From NCBI RefSeq assembly GCF_900108185.1, contig NZ_FNVA01000001.1:930001-994000 (forward strand): a stretch of DNA of 64,000 bases, given 5' to 3'. A program made the position numbers and the translations under genes. Shown one piece after another: positions 51,059-59,850 of the stretch (position 1 is its first letter; every line of letters begins with the position of its first letter). This DNA is from Bryocella elongata. Lineage in GTDB: Bacteria; Acidobacteriota; Terriglobia; Terriglobales; Acidobacteriaceae. The notes beneath the pieces were generated by a model. The model was given only the letters and a program-made list of their open reading frames with translations. It was not told the DNA's origin and searched no databases.

Positions 51059-51277
51059 ATGAGCGAACGCAGCAGGCCCAGGAGATCCACCGTGCAGAAG
51101 GCGTTCATCGCCTTCCTGCTGGCGCTGCCCTATGTCTTCCTTTGCTTCCCGCAGATGTACAACCGCGCCACGCCGGTGCTGTTGGGCTTTCCCTTCTTCT
51201 ACTGGTACCAGCTCGGTTGGGTCATCCTGACCTCTTCGCTGCTGTGGGTCGTCTATCTCCAGCTCCGCACCGAGTAA
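51059..51277 (+). CDS. DUF3311-type small membrane protein
   Basis: The 72-residue product has a basic N-terminus and two transmembrane helices (FIAFLLALPYVFLCFPQMYN and YWYQLGWVILTSSLLWVVYLQL), matching small DUF3311 proteins. These usually precede a sodium:solute symporter gene; here the next gene is uvrC, so the usual partner is missing. GGAG lies eight bases before the ATG. Confidence 0.75.
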   Translation: MSERSRPRRSTVQKAFIAFLLALPYVFLCFPQMYNRATPVLLGFPFFYWYQLGWVILTSSLLWVVYLQLRTE

Positions 51278-51371
51278 GCACCTTCCCGCACCGCGCACCG
51301 GCTTTGCCGCATCCCATCCGTTGGGCGCGATCGATACGACCCGCTTACACTAGAAGATGGGCTGACGACGC

Positions 51372-53435
51372 GTGGATCTGCACGAGAAAATCCGGACATT
51401 GCCAACAGGACCTGGCTGCTACCTCTACAAGAACGCTGAGGGGCAGGTGATCTACGTTGGCAAGGCGAAGAACCTGCGCGCTCGCGTGCGCAGCTACTTC
51501 CTCGCGGCCTCGCAGGCTAACGCCAAGACCGGCTCGCTGATGCGCGAGGCCGTGGACATCGAGTACATCCTCGTCGGCAACGAGCGCGAGGCGCTGGCAC
51601 TCGAAAACAACCTCATCAAGCAGCGCAAGCCGCGCTTCAACATCCTGCTGCGCGACGATAAGACCTATCCATACATCAAGCTCACGCTGGGCGATCGGCA
51701 TCCCAAGGTGTTCGTGACGCGGCGCCTGCGCCGGGATGGCTCGGCGTACTTTGGACCTTATTTCCCTGGCAATCTAGCGCATCGGCTGGTGGACCTGATT
51801 CATCGCAGCTTCCTGATCCCGAGCTGCAAGGTGGATTTGAACCGCTATCATCCGCGCGCGTGCCTGCAGTACTACATCAAGCGCTGCCTGGGTCCTTGCG
51901 TGAAGGACCTGATCTCGACCGAGGACTATCGCTCCGCGATCCGCGATGTGCAGCTGTTTCTCGAAGGCAAGTCGACCGAGCTGGAGGCTCGACTGCATCA
52001 ACGCATGGCGGATGCGGCGGAGAACATGCAGTTTGAGCTGGCGGCGAGGCTGCGCGATCAGCTCATCACCGTCTCTCAGGCACAGGATCGACAGCGCATC
52101 GAGTCCGCAGAGGAAGAGGACATCGATGTCTTCGGCTTCCACTTCGAAAACGAGATGCTTGCGGTGAACCTCTTCCACATGCGCGGCGGCAAGATCGTCG
52201 ATCGCCGCGAGATGTTCTGGGAGGACCTGCCGGAGCTGGAAGACATCAGTCTCGCTCCAGACGAGGAAGAGGTTGCCGACCAGGCTCTGGAGCCAGAACC
52301 GAACCACATCGCACCGGAGATCGTGGATGACTCGGCAACGCTCGAGGAGCATTCGGTGCTCGCCTCGCCGTTTGAGACGGGCGCAGATGGCCTCTCGGCC
52401 CGAGCCTCGGACTTCGAATCGCAGCCCGGATTCTCACCAGCGGCGTTCTTCTCTGCCCTGCTCAAGCAGCTTTACCTCGACCAGACGTATGTGCCAAAGC
52501 ATATCTATTCGCCGGTGGATTTCGCCGACCGCGAGTTGCTCGCCGAGGCTCTGCGTGAGCGCGTCGGAAGCAGGATCGAGCTTGCCGTTCCGCAGCGTGG
52601 CGACAAGCGTGCGCTTGTCGATCTCGCCTCGCAGAATGCGAAGCAGTCGTACGATCAGCGCTTCCGCGTACTGGCACCTTCGATCAAGGCCATTCAGGAG
52701 TCGTTGCAGGATGCACTGACGTTGCCGGAGCTCCCCGAGCGCATCGAATGCTTCGACATCTCGCATATCCAGGGCGCGGAGACCGTGGCATCGATGGTGG
52801 TCTGGGAAAAGGGCGCGATGAAGAAGGCCGACTATCGCAAGTACCAGGTGAAGACCGTGAGCGGCGTGGACGATTTCGCGTCGATGCACGAGGTCCTGCT
52901 GCGGCGCTATGCGAAGTTCGCCAACGGAGCGCAGCCGACCGGCAAGGACTCCGTGCTGCCCTCCCTGATTCTTATCGACGGCGGCCTTGGGCAGTTGCAT
53001 GCTGCAGCCGCAGCGCTGGAGGAGCTTGGCCTCACGACACAGCCGCTGGCCTCCATTGCGAAGCGCGAAGAGATTATCTACGTCTACGGGCAGGAGGACG
53101 AGCCGGTGGTACTTGATCGCCGCTCACCTGTGCTGCACGTCGTGCAGAAGATTCGCGATGAGAGCCATCGATTCGCGATCACGTACCACCGGAAACGTCG
53201 CGAGATGCGCGACCGTACCAGCGAACTCGACGAGATTCCTGGTGTCGGCGCGATTACTCGGCAGCGATTGCTGGAGCACTTTGGCAGCGTGCGCGCGTTG
53301 CAGCAGGCTGCGGAGAAGAACCCCGATTCCCTGCTGGCCGTTGCAAACAAGGCGACGGCGGAGAAGATCCGGCTTCACTTTGCCAAACGCGAAGGTGGAG
53401 CGAGCGCGAGCGATCTTGTGAATATCGAGACCTAA
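51372..53435 (+). CDS. uvrC: Excinuclease ABC subunit C
   Basis: The 687-residue enzyme makes both incisions in nucleotide excision repair. It has an N-terminal GIY-YIG nuclease (GPGCYLYKNAEGQVIYVGKAKNLR), a UVR helix pair near 205-240 (MADAAENMQFELAARLRDQL), an RNase H-like domain (ERIECFDISHIQGAETVASMVVWEKG) and a C-terminal HhH (LDEIPGVGAITRQRLLEHFGS). An acidic insertion of about 75 residues near 285-360 makes it longer than the usual 600-620. The start is GTG at 51372. The last four bases overlap the convergent GDSL hydrolase gene. Confidence 0.95.
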   Translation: MDLHEKIRTLPTGPGCYLYKNAEGQVIYVGKAKNLRARVRSYFLAASQANAKTGSLMREAVDIEYILVGNEREALALENNLIKQRKPRFNILLRDDKTYPYIKLTLGDRHPKVFVTRRLRRDGSAYFGPYFPGNLAHRLVDLIHRSFLIPSCKVDLNRYHPRACLQYYIKRCLGPCVKDLISTEDYRSAIRDVQLFLEGKSTELEARLHQRMADAAENMQFELAARLRDQLITVSQAQDRQRIESAEEEDIDVFGFHFENEMLAVNLFHMRGGKIVDRREMFWEDLPELEDISLAPDEEEVADQALEPEPNHIAPEIVDDSATLEEHSVLASPFETGADGLSARASDFESQPGFSPAAFFSALLKQLYLDQTYVPKHIYSPVDFADRELLAEALRERVGSRIELAVPQRGDKRALVDLASQNAKQSYDQRFRVLAPSIKAIQESLQDALTLPELPERIECFDISHIQGAETVASMVVWEKGAMKKADYRKYQVKTVSGVDDFASMHEVLLRRYAKFANGAQPTGKDSVLPSLILIDGGLGQLHAAAAALEELGLTTQPLASIAKREEIIYVYGQEDEPVVLDRRSPVLHVVQKIRDESHRFAITYHRKRREMRDRTSELDEIPGVGAITRQRLLEHFGSVRALQQAAEKNPDSLLAVANKATAEKIRLHFAKREGGASASDLVNIET

Positions 53436-54265
53436 CGCGCAGCCACGCCACCGTACCGCTTGAGTTCGTCGTACAGCATGTCGCCGACAGCCTTCTGCGT
53501 CGCGGTCGAAGGATGCTCTTCGTGATAGTAGAAGTAGGTTTCGGGCTTTGCGCACGGCTTCGTGTCTTCGTGACGAATCTCGCGGCCTGCGCAACGATCG
53601 GTGGTGTTGACGATCCCGTACTTCGAGGGATGAGCCATCACCTCATCAAAGTACGCACCCCACTGGGACGAGCGAATCTGAGCCATCGGCAACTTCGGCT
53701 TCATCATCTGCTGAATCATCGCGAGGGATGGATTGAGTCGAACGGCGACGTTGTGAAACCCGGGAATGCTCTCGGGCAGGATCGCCACCTCAAACCTTCT
53801 CGCGCCCAGCGAGTACAGGACCGCGATCTCTGCGGTGAGGTTTGAGATCGTGTCGTCGGTCGTGCGTCTCGAGTCATTGAGGCCGCCCGCGATGAAGAAG
53901 AGAGTCGTCGCGGGATCAAAGGAGACGCGGCCACTCTTCACCATCGCCGAGAACTCCTCCACCTGGTTGCGCATGCCATAGCCCAGCAGAAAGCCGCCGA
54001 TCTCGAAGCCCTTGCCTTCCCCCGTCTGCGCTCCGCTGACCGCAAAGTTCAAGCTCCTGCCGCTGAGGTCCTTCGCGTTGGAGGGCACCATCGGTGAACC
54101 GAGCCGCTGCGCGAGGTATGCGACGGCGGTTGGCCCGTTGCCATCGAGATAGCCACGGCCGATGTCGGAGTAGCTGTCGCCGAAGACAATGAGGCGCGTG
54201 ACCACCTGCGCATGGGACGAAGACCACAGCGTGGCAGCAAGAAGCAGGAGGACGAGTCGCCGCAT
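53432..54265 (-). CDS. Exported SGNH/GDSL-type hydrolase
   Basis: The 277-residue protein has a signal peptide (MRRLVLLLLAATLWSSSHA) and SGNH blocks: VFGDSYSDIG (Ser nucleophile near residue 32), LNFAVSGAQTG (Gly block), FFIAGGLNDS (Asn block) and YYHEEHPSTATQ (His block, with Glu instead of the usual Asp two residues before the His). It is related to plant/bacterial GDSL esterases and phospholipase-like proteins. Whether the Glu substitution keeps a full triad is unclear. Confidence 0.82.
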   Translation of the reverse strand: MRRLVLLLLAATLWSSSHAQVVTRLIVFGDSYSDIGRGYLDGNGPTAVAYLAQRLGSPMVPSNAKDLSGRSLNFAVSGAQTGEGKGFEIGGFLLGYGMRNQVEEFSAMVKSGRVSFDPATTLFFIAGGLNDSRRTTDDTISNLTAEIAVLYSLGARRFEVAILPESIPGFHNVAVRLNPSLAMIQQMMKPKLPMAQIRSSQWGAYFDEVMAHPSKYGIVNTTDRCAGREIRHEDTKPCAKPETYFYYHEEHPSTATQKAVGDMLYDELKRYGGVAAR

Positions 54266-54325
54266 GAGGGCATCGTAGCATCGTCCGTTGGAGCCTAGCA
54301 GCCCGCAAAGGCCAGGTGCTTGTAT

Positions 54326-55222
54326 CTACTGCTGGCTACCGCCGAAGGTGTTGCAGCTCGATATCTCGCCGCCCTGAAGGCCCCGGGTGAACCAATGTTG
54401 CCTTTGCGCACTCGAGCCGTGCGTCCAGCTCTCGGGGCTCACGGCACGGCCGGACATCTTCTGCAGATGGTCATCGCCGACGGCGGCAGCAGCGTTCAAT
54501 GCGTTCTCAACGTCCCCTGGATCGACGATGTTGCGCTGCTGCGCCGAGTGCGCCCACACCCCCGCGTAGCAGTCGGCCTGTAACTCGACATCGACTGAGA
54601 GATGGTTACGCTGCGAGGGCTCTTCCTGCTCCAGCTGCGTCACCTTCTGCTCGGTTCCCAGCAGCTTCTGAACGTGATGGCCGAGCTCGTGCGCGATGAC
54701 GTAGGCCTGGGCGAAGTCGGCGGTGCTTCCGCCAAAGCGCTTCAGGTCATCCCAGAAGTCGAGGTCGATGTAGACCTTCTCGTCGGCCGGGCAATAGAAA
54801 GGGCCCGTGGCGGCCTGCGCTGTCCCGCAGCCCGAGTAAGTCGAGCCGCGGAAGAGCACCAGCTTGGCGTGGCGATACTGCTTCCCCTGCTGAGCAAAGA
54901 TCTGGGTCCAGGTCTTCTGCACATCGTCCAGCACGAAGCTGATGAGGTGGGCGTCGCGGTCCTCGCCTGCGCTGCCGGCCCTGCCTGCGCTCGGCGTCGG
55001 TGAGATGTGTTGGGTCTGCGCGACAGGCGCGGAAGAACCGCCGCCGAGAAAGGCGCCGAGGAAGTTGCGCCCCGTGAGCAGGCTGATGACGAGCAGGACG
55101 AGGAAACCTACGATCCCGATTCCTCCACCAAAACCAAAGCCGCCTCCACCGCCACCGCTGCCGCCCGAATCGTCGCGGCGGTCCTCGATGTCGCTGCTCA
55201 TGTTGCCGGGTGTCCACTCCAT
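54326..55222 (-). CDS. Neutral zinc metallopeptidase (YpfJ-like)
   Basis: The 298-residue protein has a Gly-rich cytosolic N-terminus (GGSGGGGGG stretch), one membrane helix (GIGIVGFLVLLVISLLTG) and a conserved domain with HELGHH near residue 180 and the third-ligand region VELQADCYAGVWAH. The YPF zinc peptidases are common in bacteria and their substrates are unknown. GGAGG lies seven bases before the ATG at 55222. Upstream in-frame codons are not conserved. Confidence 0.88.
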   Translation of the reverse strand: MEWTPGNMSSDIEDRRDDSGGSGGGGGGFGFGGGIGIVGFLVLLVISLLTGRNFLGAFLGGGSSAPVAQTQHISPTPSAGRAGSAGEDRDAHLISFVLDDVQKTWTQIFAQQGKQYRHAKLVLFRGSTYSGCGTAQAATGPFYCPADEKVYIDLDFWDDLKRFGGSTADFAQAYVIAHELGHHVQKLLGTEQKVTQLEQEEPSQRNHLSVDVELQADCYAGVWAHSAQQRNIVDPGDVENALNAAAAVGDDHLQKMSGRAVSPESWTHGSSAQRQHWFTRGLQGGEISSCNTFGGSQQ

Positions 55223-55356
55223 CGCTATCCTCCGTATCCTGAACCCCTTAGATGCAAAGGGGCGCGGTACCACGTCGATTGTAGGACGAGGTGGCGACCT
55301 GCTCGCACAATTTCCGGTGGAACGTTCTGACGCCCTCGCGCGTACTCTTTCCTGTG

Positions 55357-56952
55357 ATGACCTCCTCGACAGTGGTGCGCCCCTACGACCTTGAGCGCAG
55401 TGCAGCCTTGCGCCTCGCAGCAGGGTTCGCCGTTGCGAACCTCCTGCTCACCTTTGCGCTGACGCTGTGGACCACACACATTGGCTACAGCTACTTCCGC
55501 GACGAGTTCTACTACCTTGCGTGCGGGCGGCACCTGGCGTGGGGCTATGTTGACCATGGCCCCATCGTTGCGTTGCAGGCCCGGCTGGGAGAAGTGCTCT
55601 TCGGCGAATCGGTCTTCGGGATTCGCGTGCTTTCGGCGTGCGCTGGAGCAGTGATGGTCTTCCTCGGCGGGATGATCTGCTGGGCGCTGGGAGGACATCG
55701 CTCGGCACAGTCGCTGGCGATGCTCGGCCTGATGTGCACACCGCAGTACATCGGTGTAGATGGCTTCCTCTCGATGAACTCGTTCGAGGCTGCGTTCTGG
55801 TCCGCATGCGTGCTGGCTGTCGTCATGATCCTGCGAGGAAGTTCGCCGGCGAAATGGTGGACGATTCTTGGCGTTGTTGCAGGCATCGGCCTGTTGAACA
55901 AGCCGTCGATGGCCTTCTTCCTGGTGGCTGTGGCGCTGGGCTTATTGGTGACGCCACAGAGGAAGATTCTCTTCACGCGCTGGGCTGCTCTGGGGATTGT
56001 GCTGATGCTTCTGATCGCGCTCCCGAACGTGTTGTGGCAGATTCACTATCAATGGCCGACGTTGAAGTTCCTCCAGAACGGCAAGATCCATCACAAGAAC
56101 ATCACCCTGGGGCCCGTGCAGTTCGTACTGGCGCAGTTCTCGACGATGCAGCCCGTGAATGCGCTGATCTGGATGACAGGCGTGGTCGCGCTGTTGCGCG
56201 GCAAGTCGATACGCAATAGCCGCTGGCTGGGCGCAACGATGCTCTTCTTCTATGCGATCATGTTCGCCGCGCACGCGAAGGACTACTATCTCGAAGGGAT
56301 CTATCCGGCATTCTTCGCTGCGGGCGCTATCGCCTGGGAGCATCGGTTCTCAGCAAGCCCGAGGGTGCGGAACGAGAGGTTGATTGGCTTCCCCATTCTT
56401 ACCGCAGTGCTCGTGATTACGACTTTGATCGTCCTTCCGATGGCGAGTCCCGTGATGGCGCCGGCTGCGTGGGTTCGCTACACGGAGGCGATGCATCTGC
56501 CGCATGACAATACGGAGCGTTCTGCGACGGGGCCGTTGCCGCAGTTTTATGCCGACCGCTTTGGCTGGGAGCGCGAGGTTGGAATCGTAAAGCGTACGTA
56601 TGACGCTCTTTCCCCGGGGGACCGTCAACGAGTGTGCCTCTTCGCAAGCAACTACGGCGAGGCGGGAGCCATCGACTTCTTCAATCGCAAGGATCACCTC
56701 GGGCTGCCTCCGGCGCTGAGCGGACAGAATAGCTACTGGTGGTGGGGTATGCATGGCTGCGACACGAACCTCGTCATCGCGGTGATCGACGACAAGCCAG
56801 AAGAGGTCGCGACCAAGTACGACTCCGTCACCATCGTCGGCCAGATGTACGACCCGTATTCCATGCCGTTTGAGCATCGCAACATCTACCTGCTGCGTGG
56901 GCGAAAGCCTTCGGCTCCCTTTGACTGGAAGGACGAGCGTTTCTACATCTAA
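55357..56952 (+). CDS. GT39/ArnT-like membrane glycosyltransferase
   Basis: The 531-residue polytopic protein has the first-loop acidic pair of the PMT/ArnT clan (YFRDEFYYLACGRHLAWGYVDHGP near residue 47), about ten transmembrane helices and a periplasmic C-terminal domain. It probably transfers a sugar from a polyprenyl-phosphate donor to lipid A or another envelope acceptor. ATG at 55357 is the most plausible start. It shares a divergent promoter region with the zinc metallopeptidase gene. Confidence 0.82.
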   Translation: MTSSTVVRPYDLERSAALRLAAGFAVANLLLTFALTLWTTHIGYSYFRDEFYYLACGRHLAWGYVDHGPIVALQARLGEVLFGESVFGIRVLSACAGAVMVFLGGMICWALGGHRSAQSLAMLGLMCTPQYIGVDGFLSMNSFEAAFWSACVLAVVMILRGSSPAKWWTILGVVAGIGLLNKPSMAFFLVAVALGLLVTPQRKILFTRWAALGIVLMLLIALPNVLWQIHYQWPTLKFLQNGKIHHKNITLGPVQFVLAQFSTMQPVNALIWMTGVVALLRGKSIRNSRWLGATMLFFYAIMFAAHAKDYYLEGIYPAFFAAGAIAWEHRFSASPRVRNERLIGFPILTAVLVITTLIVLPMASPVMAPAAWVRYTEAMHLPHDNTERSATGPLPQFYADRFGWEREVGIVKRTYDALSPGDRQRVCLFASNYGEAGAIDFFNRKDHLGLPPALSGQNSYWWWGMHGCDTNLVIAVIDDKPEEVATKYDSVTIVGQMYDPYSMPFEHRNIYLLRGRKPSAPFDWKDERFYI

Positions 56953-57005
56953 CGGAATCGCGCGGACTGCACCGTGCTACCCTCAAGCTGTTTCCTCCAA
57001 CCAGC

Positions 57006-58373
57006 ATGAGCGATCAACCCAGCCACAGCGAACTTCCACGCCTGTTGACGGCCCGGCACGCCGCGGCGATCGTCGTCGGCATCATCATCGGGTCGGGCAT
57101 CTTTCTCGTTCCGCGGGAGATGATGTCCGCCGTTGGCAGCTCCAGCGGCGTATATGCGGTGTGGATCGTCGGCGGCATGCTCTCGCTCTTTGGCGCGATG
57201 AGTTACGCCGAGGTCGCGGCGATGAAGCCGCGTGTCGGGGGTGAATATGCTTTCCTGCACGACGCCTATGGCCCACTGACTGCCTTCCTATACACGTGGA
57301 CCTGGACGCTGATCGCGAAGCCGGCATCGATTGCGACGATCGCTGCGGGACTGATGCGAGTACTCGGGAACTTCCCTGCCTTCGCGTTTCTCGATCACCC
57401 GGCCGCGCTGTACATGACCTGGGCGCAGGTGATGGCGATCCTCGCGACGTGGCTCATCACCGGGATGAATATCGTCAGCACGCTGGAGTCAGCGAATCTT
57501 GCGACGGTACTGACCTGGCTCAAGGTCTCCCTCATCCTGGTAATCGCCGGGTTTTGTTTCGCTGCCAGGTCGCACGGCTCGATGGCCAACTTCGGCACGC
57601 ACTTCAGCGGAGCTCGAGGTGGGTTCGCGGGCTTCATGATCGCGCTCGTTGCCGCCCTGTGGGCCTATGATGGCTGGTCCGATGTATCGCAGATGGCTGG
57701 CGAGGTGAAGGACCCGCAGCGTGCCTTGCCACGCGCGCTCGTGGGCGGAGTCGCGCTGGTCGGGGTGCTGTACATGCTGACCAATGCGGCGATCCAGTAT
57801 GTGCTCCCGGCCACAGCGATCGCCCACTCGCCAAGGCCCGCCGTGGAGGCGTTGCAACTCGTAGGTGGCCGGGCCGGCGCGGCGCTGGTGAGCGTGGGTA
57901 TGGCCGTGAGCATCGCCGCTACCTTCGTCGGCAGCTCACTCTCGGGGGCGCGGGTGCCCTTTGCCGCAGCGCGTGACGGCCTGCTGCCGCCTGTCCTCGC
58001 GCGGATTCAGCCACGCTTTCGCACCCCGTGGGTGAGTCTGCTGCTGCAGGCGGTGCTGAGCACGTTGTTGTTGCTGGTGGTGGGCCGCTTCCAGGCGCTG
58101 CTCTCGCTGGCGATCATCTCGGAGTGGCTCTTCTACGCTCTGACGACCGCGACGGTCTTCGTCTTCCGGCGTCGCGAGCCGGATGCCGTGCGGCCGTATC
58201 GCGTGAGTGGCTACCCGGTTGTGCCAGCGCTGTTCATCGCAGCGGCTGTTCTCCTGATGGTCTTTAGCTTTGTCGATCAGCCGGTGACGTCGATGCTTGG
58301 GGCGGGAGTCATCCTGGCAGGCATTCCTGCGTACTATGCGATACGCCGCAAGCCCGCGACTCCACTATCCTGA
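57006..58373 (+). CDS. APC-superfamily amino-acid permease
   Basis: The 455-residue transporter has about 12 helices and the superfamily motif IVVGIIIGSGIFLVPREM in the first helix (residues 19-36), SYAEVAAMKPRVGGEYAFL in helix 3 and FVGSSLSGARVPFAAARDGLLP near 310. The arrangement matches amino acid/polyamine antiporters. Substrate is unknown. rsmA follows after five bases, probably on the same transcript. Confidence 0.88.
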   Translation: MSDQPSHSELPRLLTARHAAAIVVGIIIGSGIFLVPREMMSAVGSSSGVYAVWIVGGMLSLFGAMSYAEVAAMKPRVGGEYAFLHDAYGPLTAFLYTWTWTLIAKPASIATIAAGLMRVLGNFPAFAFLDHPAALYMTWAQVMAILATWLITGMNIVSTLESANLATVLTWLKVSLILVIAGFCFAARSHGSMANFGTHFSGARGGFAGFMIALVAALWAYDGWSDVSQMAGEVKDPQRALPRALVGGVALVGVLYMLTNAAIQYVLPATAIAHSPRPAVEALQLVGGRAGAALVSVGMAVSIAATFVGSSLSGARVPFAAARDGLLPPVLARIQPRFRTPWVSLLLQAVLSTLLLLVVGRFQALLSLAIISEWLFYALTTATVFVFRRREPDAVRPYRVSGYPVVPALFIAAAVLLMVFSFVDQPVTSMLGAGVILAGIPAYYAIRRKPATPLS

Positions 58374-58378
58374 GTAGT

Positions 58379-59197
58379 GTGAAGAAGCCGAAGCTTGGCC
58401 AGAACTTTCTCGTCGACGAGGCCGCCTGCATCAACATCGTGGGCGCACTCGGAGACATTCGCAACAGGACGGTCGTTGAGATCGGCCCAGGACACGGCGC
58501 GATCACCACGCGGCTGGCCGAGCGTGCTGCGCGTCTGCACTGCATCGAGCTCGACGACTCGCTCTTCCGAGAGCTGACCTTCCGCTTCCGCGACCAGCCA
58601 CAGGTCACGATCCATCACAGCGACGTGCTGATGACGGATCCTGCCGCGTTTGTTCCGGAGCAGGTGGGGGAAGAGGCAGCGACGATCGATGTCGTCGGCA
58701 ACCTGCCGTACTACATCACCTCGGATATTCTGCTGCACCTCTTCAAAGCTGCACGGCAGGGACTGTTGCGGCGAGCCGTCGTGATGATGCAGCGGGAGGT
58801 TGCAGAGCGCATTGCAGCCGCACCAGGCACGAGCGACTACGGTCCCCTGTCGGCCTTCACACAGCTGCATGCCAGCGTCGTGAACCAGTTCACCTTGGGC
58901 CCAAACAGCTTTTCTCCCCCACCGGAGGTGGACTCTACGGTCCTGCGGCTGGACTTTGCGCCCCGCTTCGACGAACTTCAGGTTGATGCCGAAGGCTTTA
59001 ACAAGTTCCTGCGGGCGAGCTTTGCCCAGAAGCGCAAGACGCTGAGCAACAACCTGCGGAATGCAGGTTACACGCCTCAGGAGCTGCTGGCCGCGTGGCC
59101 TGCCGATATCCCCCCGCAGGTGCGGTCAGAGGCCGTTTCGCTGGAGCTGATGGCGAAGCTCTATCGTGCGCTGGGAGCCGCGTCCGCTGCAGGATGA
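58379..59197 (+). CDS. rsmA: 16S rRNA (adenine-N6,N6)-dimethyltransferase
   Basis: The 272-residue KsgA/RsmA enzyme dimethylates A1518 and A1519 of 16S rRNA late in 30S assembly. Motifs: KLGQNFLVDEAA at the start, SAM motif VVEIGPGHGAITTRL near 40, catalytic NLPYYITSDIL near 110 and the C-terminal FAQKRKTLSNNL. The GTG start at 58379 lies just after the permease stop. Its last 37 bases overlap the convergent secreted-protein gene. Confidence 0.95.
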   Translation: MKKPKLGQNFLVDEAACINIVGALGDIRNRTVVEIGPGHGAITTRLAERAARLHCIELDDSLFRELTFRFRDQPQVTIHHSDVLMTDPAAFVPEQVGEEAATIDVVGNLPYYITSDILLHLFKAARQGLLRRAVVMMQREVAERIAAAPGTSDYGPLSAFTQLHASVVNQFTLGPNSFSPPPEVDSTVLRLDFAPRFDELQVDAEGFNKFLRASFAQKRKTLSNNLRNAGYTPQELLAAWPADIPPQVRSEAVSLELMAKLYRALGAASAAG

Positions 59198-59850
59198 AGC
59201 AGGCCATTGGCCTTCTGCCGTACGCGATCGATCACCGCATCGTCGTTCGCGATGGACTCAAGAGCCGTGGCAATGAGTTGTGGCTCGATGGCTTTACCCG
59301 ACTTTGCCCTCTCGATGAGCTCGTCCAGATCGCGCTCGAGGGCAAGCCGGTCGCCGTGGTGGTCGCGATCGAGCCGCTCACCGCCCTGCAGCATCTCGGC
59401 GATGGCCTGAAAGGTCGTCGATGCGGCGCTGATCGTGGGGTCGGTGGAGGCGCCAAAGCTGCACGTGGCGTATCCCTCCTGCGACCAGGCGATCATCGTT
59501 GTCTTGCCACCGAATGCCATCGTCCGGGTGTGCGACATGCAGGCTCCGGAGCGAATGCTGGACTCTGCTGCGACGAGGGTCTGCTTTGTGCCATCGGTAA
59601 GCTTCAACCACGGCGCGCGCTGGGCCGCCGGTGAGCGTGGCTCGGCGTTCTCCCAATACTTCATCTCGCCATCGCCAAGGACCACGACGGTATAGGCAGG
59701 AACCATCAGGCCGAAGCGCTCCATCGTGAAAAACACACACTTCGAAGAACTCGCATCGCTGTATGGGCAAGCGGTCTGCTGGGCTCCGCAGCGGACAGTA
59801 GTGGCGAGTATCATCGCGGCACCGATCACGAAGGCGTTCAAGCGGCTCAT
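59161..59850 (-). CDS. Secreted protein of unknown function, tandem paralogue A
   Basis: The 229-residue product has a signal peptide (cut near VRCGAQ), then a beta-rich domain with cysteines (ACPY, SKCVFF, SGACMSH, YATCSFG) and a helical C-terminal part (TTFQAIAEMLQGGERLDRDHHGDRLALERDLDELIERAKSGKAIEPQL). It shares with the next gene the order TFQA-AE--Q, D-L-L---LD/EL and VIDRVRQKANGLL. The gene overlaps rsmA by 37 bases on the opposite strand. I do not recognise the family. Confidence 0.65.
   Translation of the reverse strand: MSRLNAFVIGAAMILATTVRCGAQQTACPYSDASSSKCVFFTMERFGLMVPAYTVVVLGDGEMKYWENAEPRSPAAQRAPWLKLTDGTKQTLVAAESSIRSGACMSHTRTMAFGGKTTMIAWSQEGYATCSFGASTDPTISAASTTFQAIAEMLQGGERLDRDHHGDRLALERDLDELIERAKSGKAIEPQLIATALESIANDDAVIDRVRQKANGLLHPAADAAPSAR

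Noticed and set aside
50990..51298. Upstream extension of mazG by about 100 codons
   Set aside because: It is antisense to the DUF3311 gene and has no ribosome site. The MazG domain starts just after ATG at 50989.
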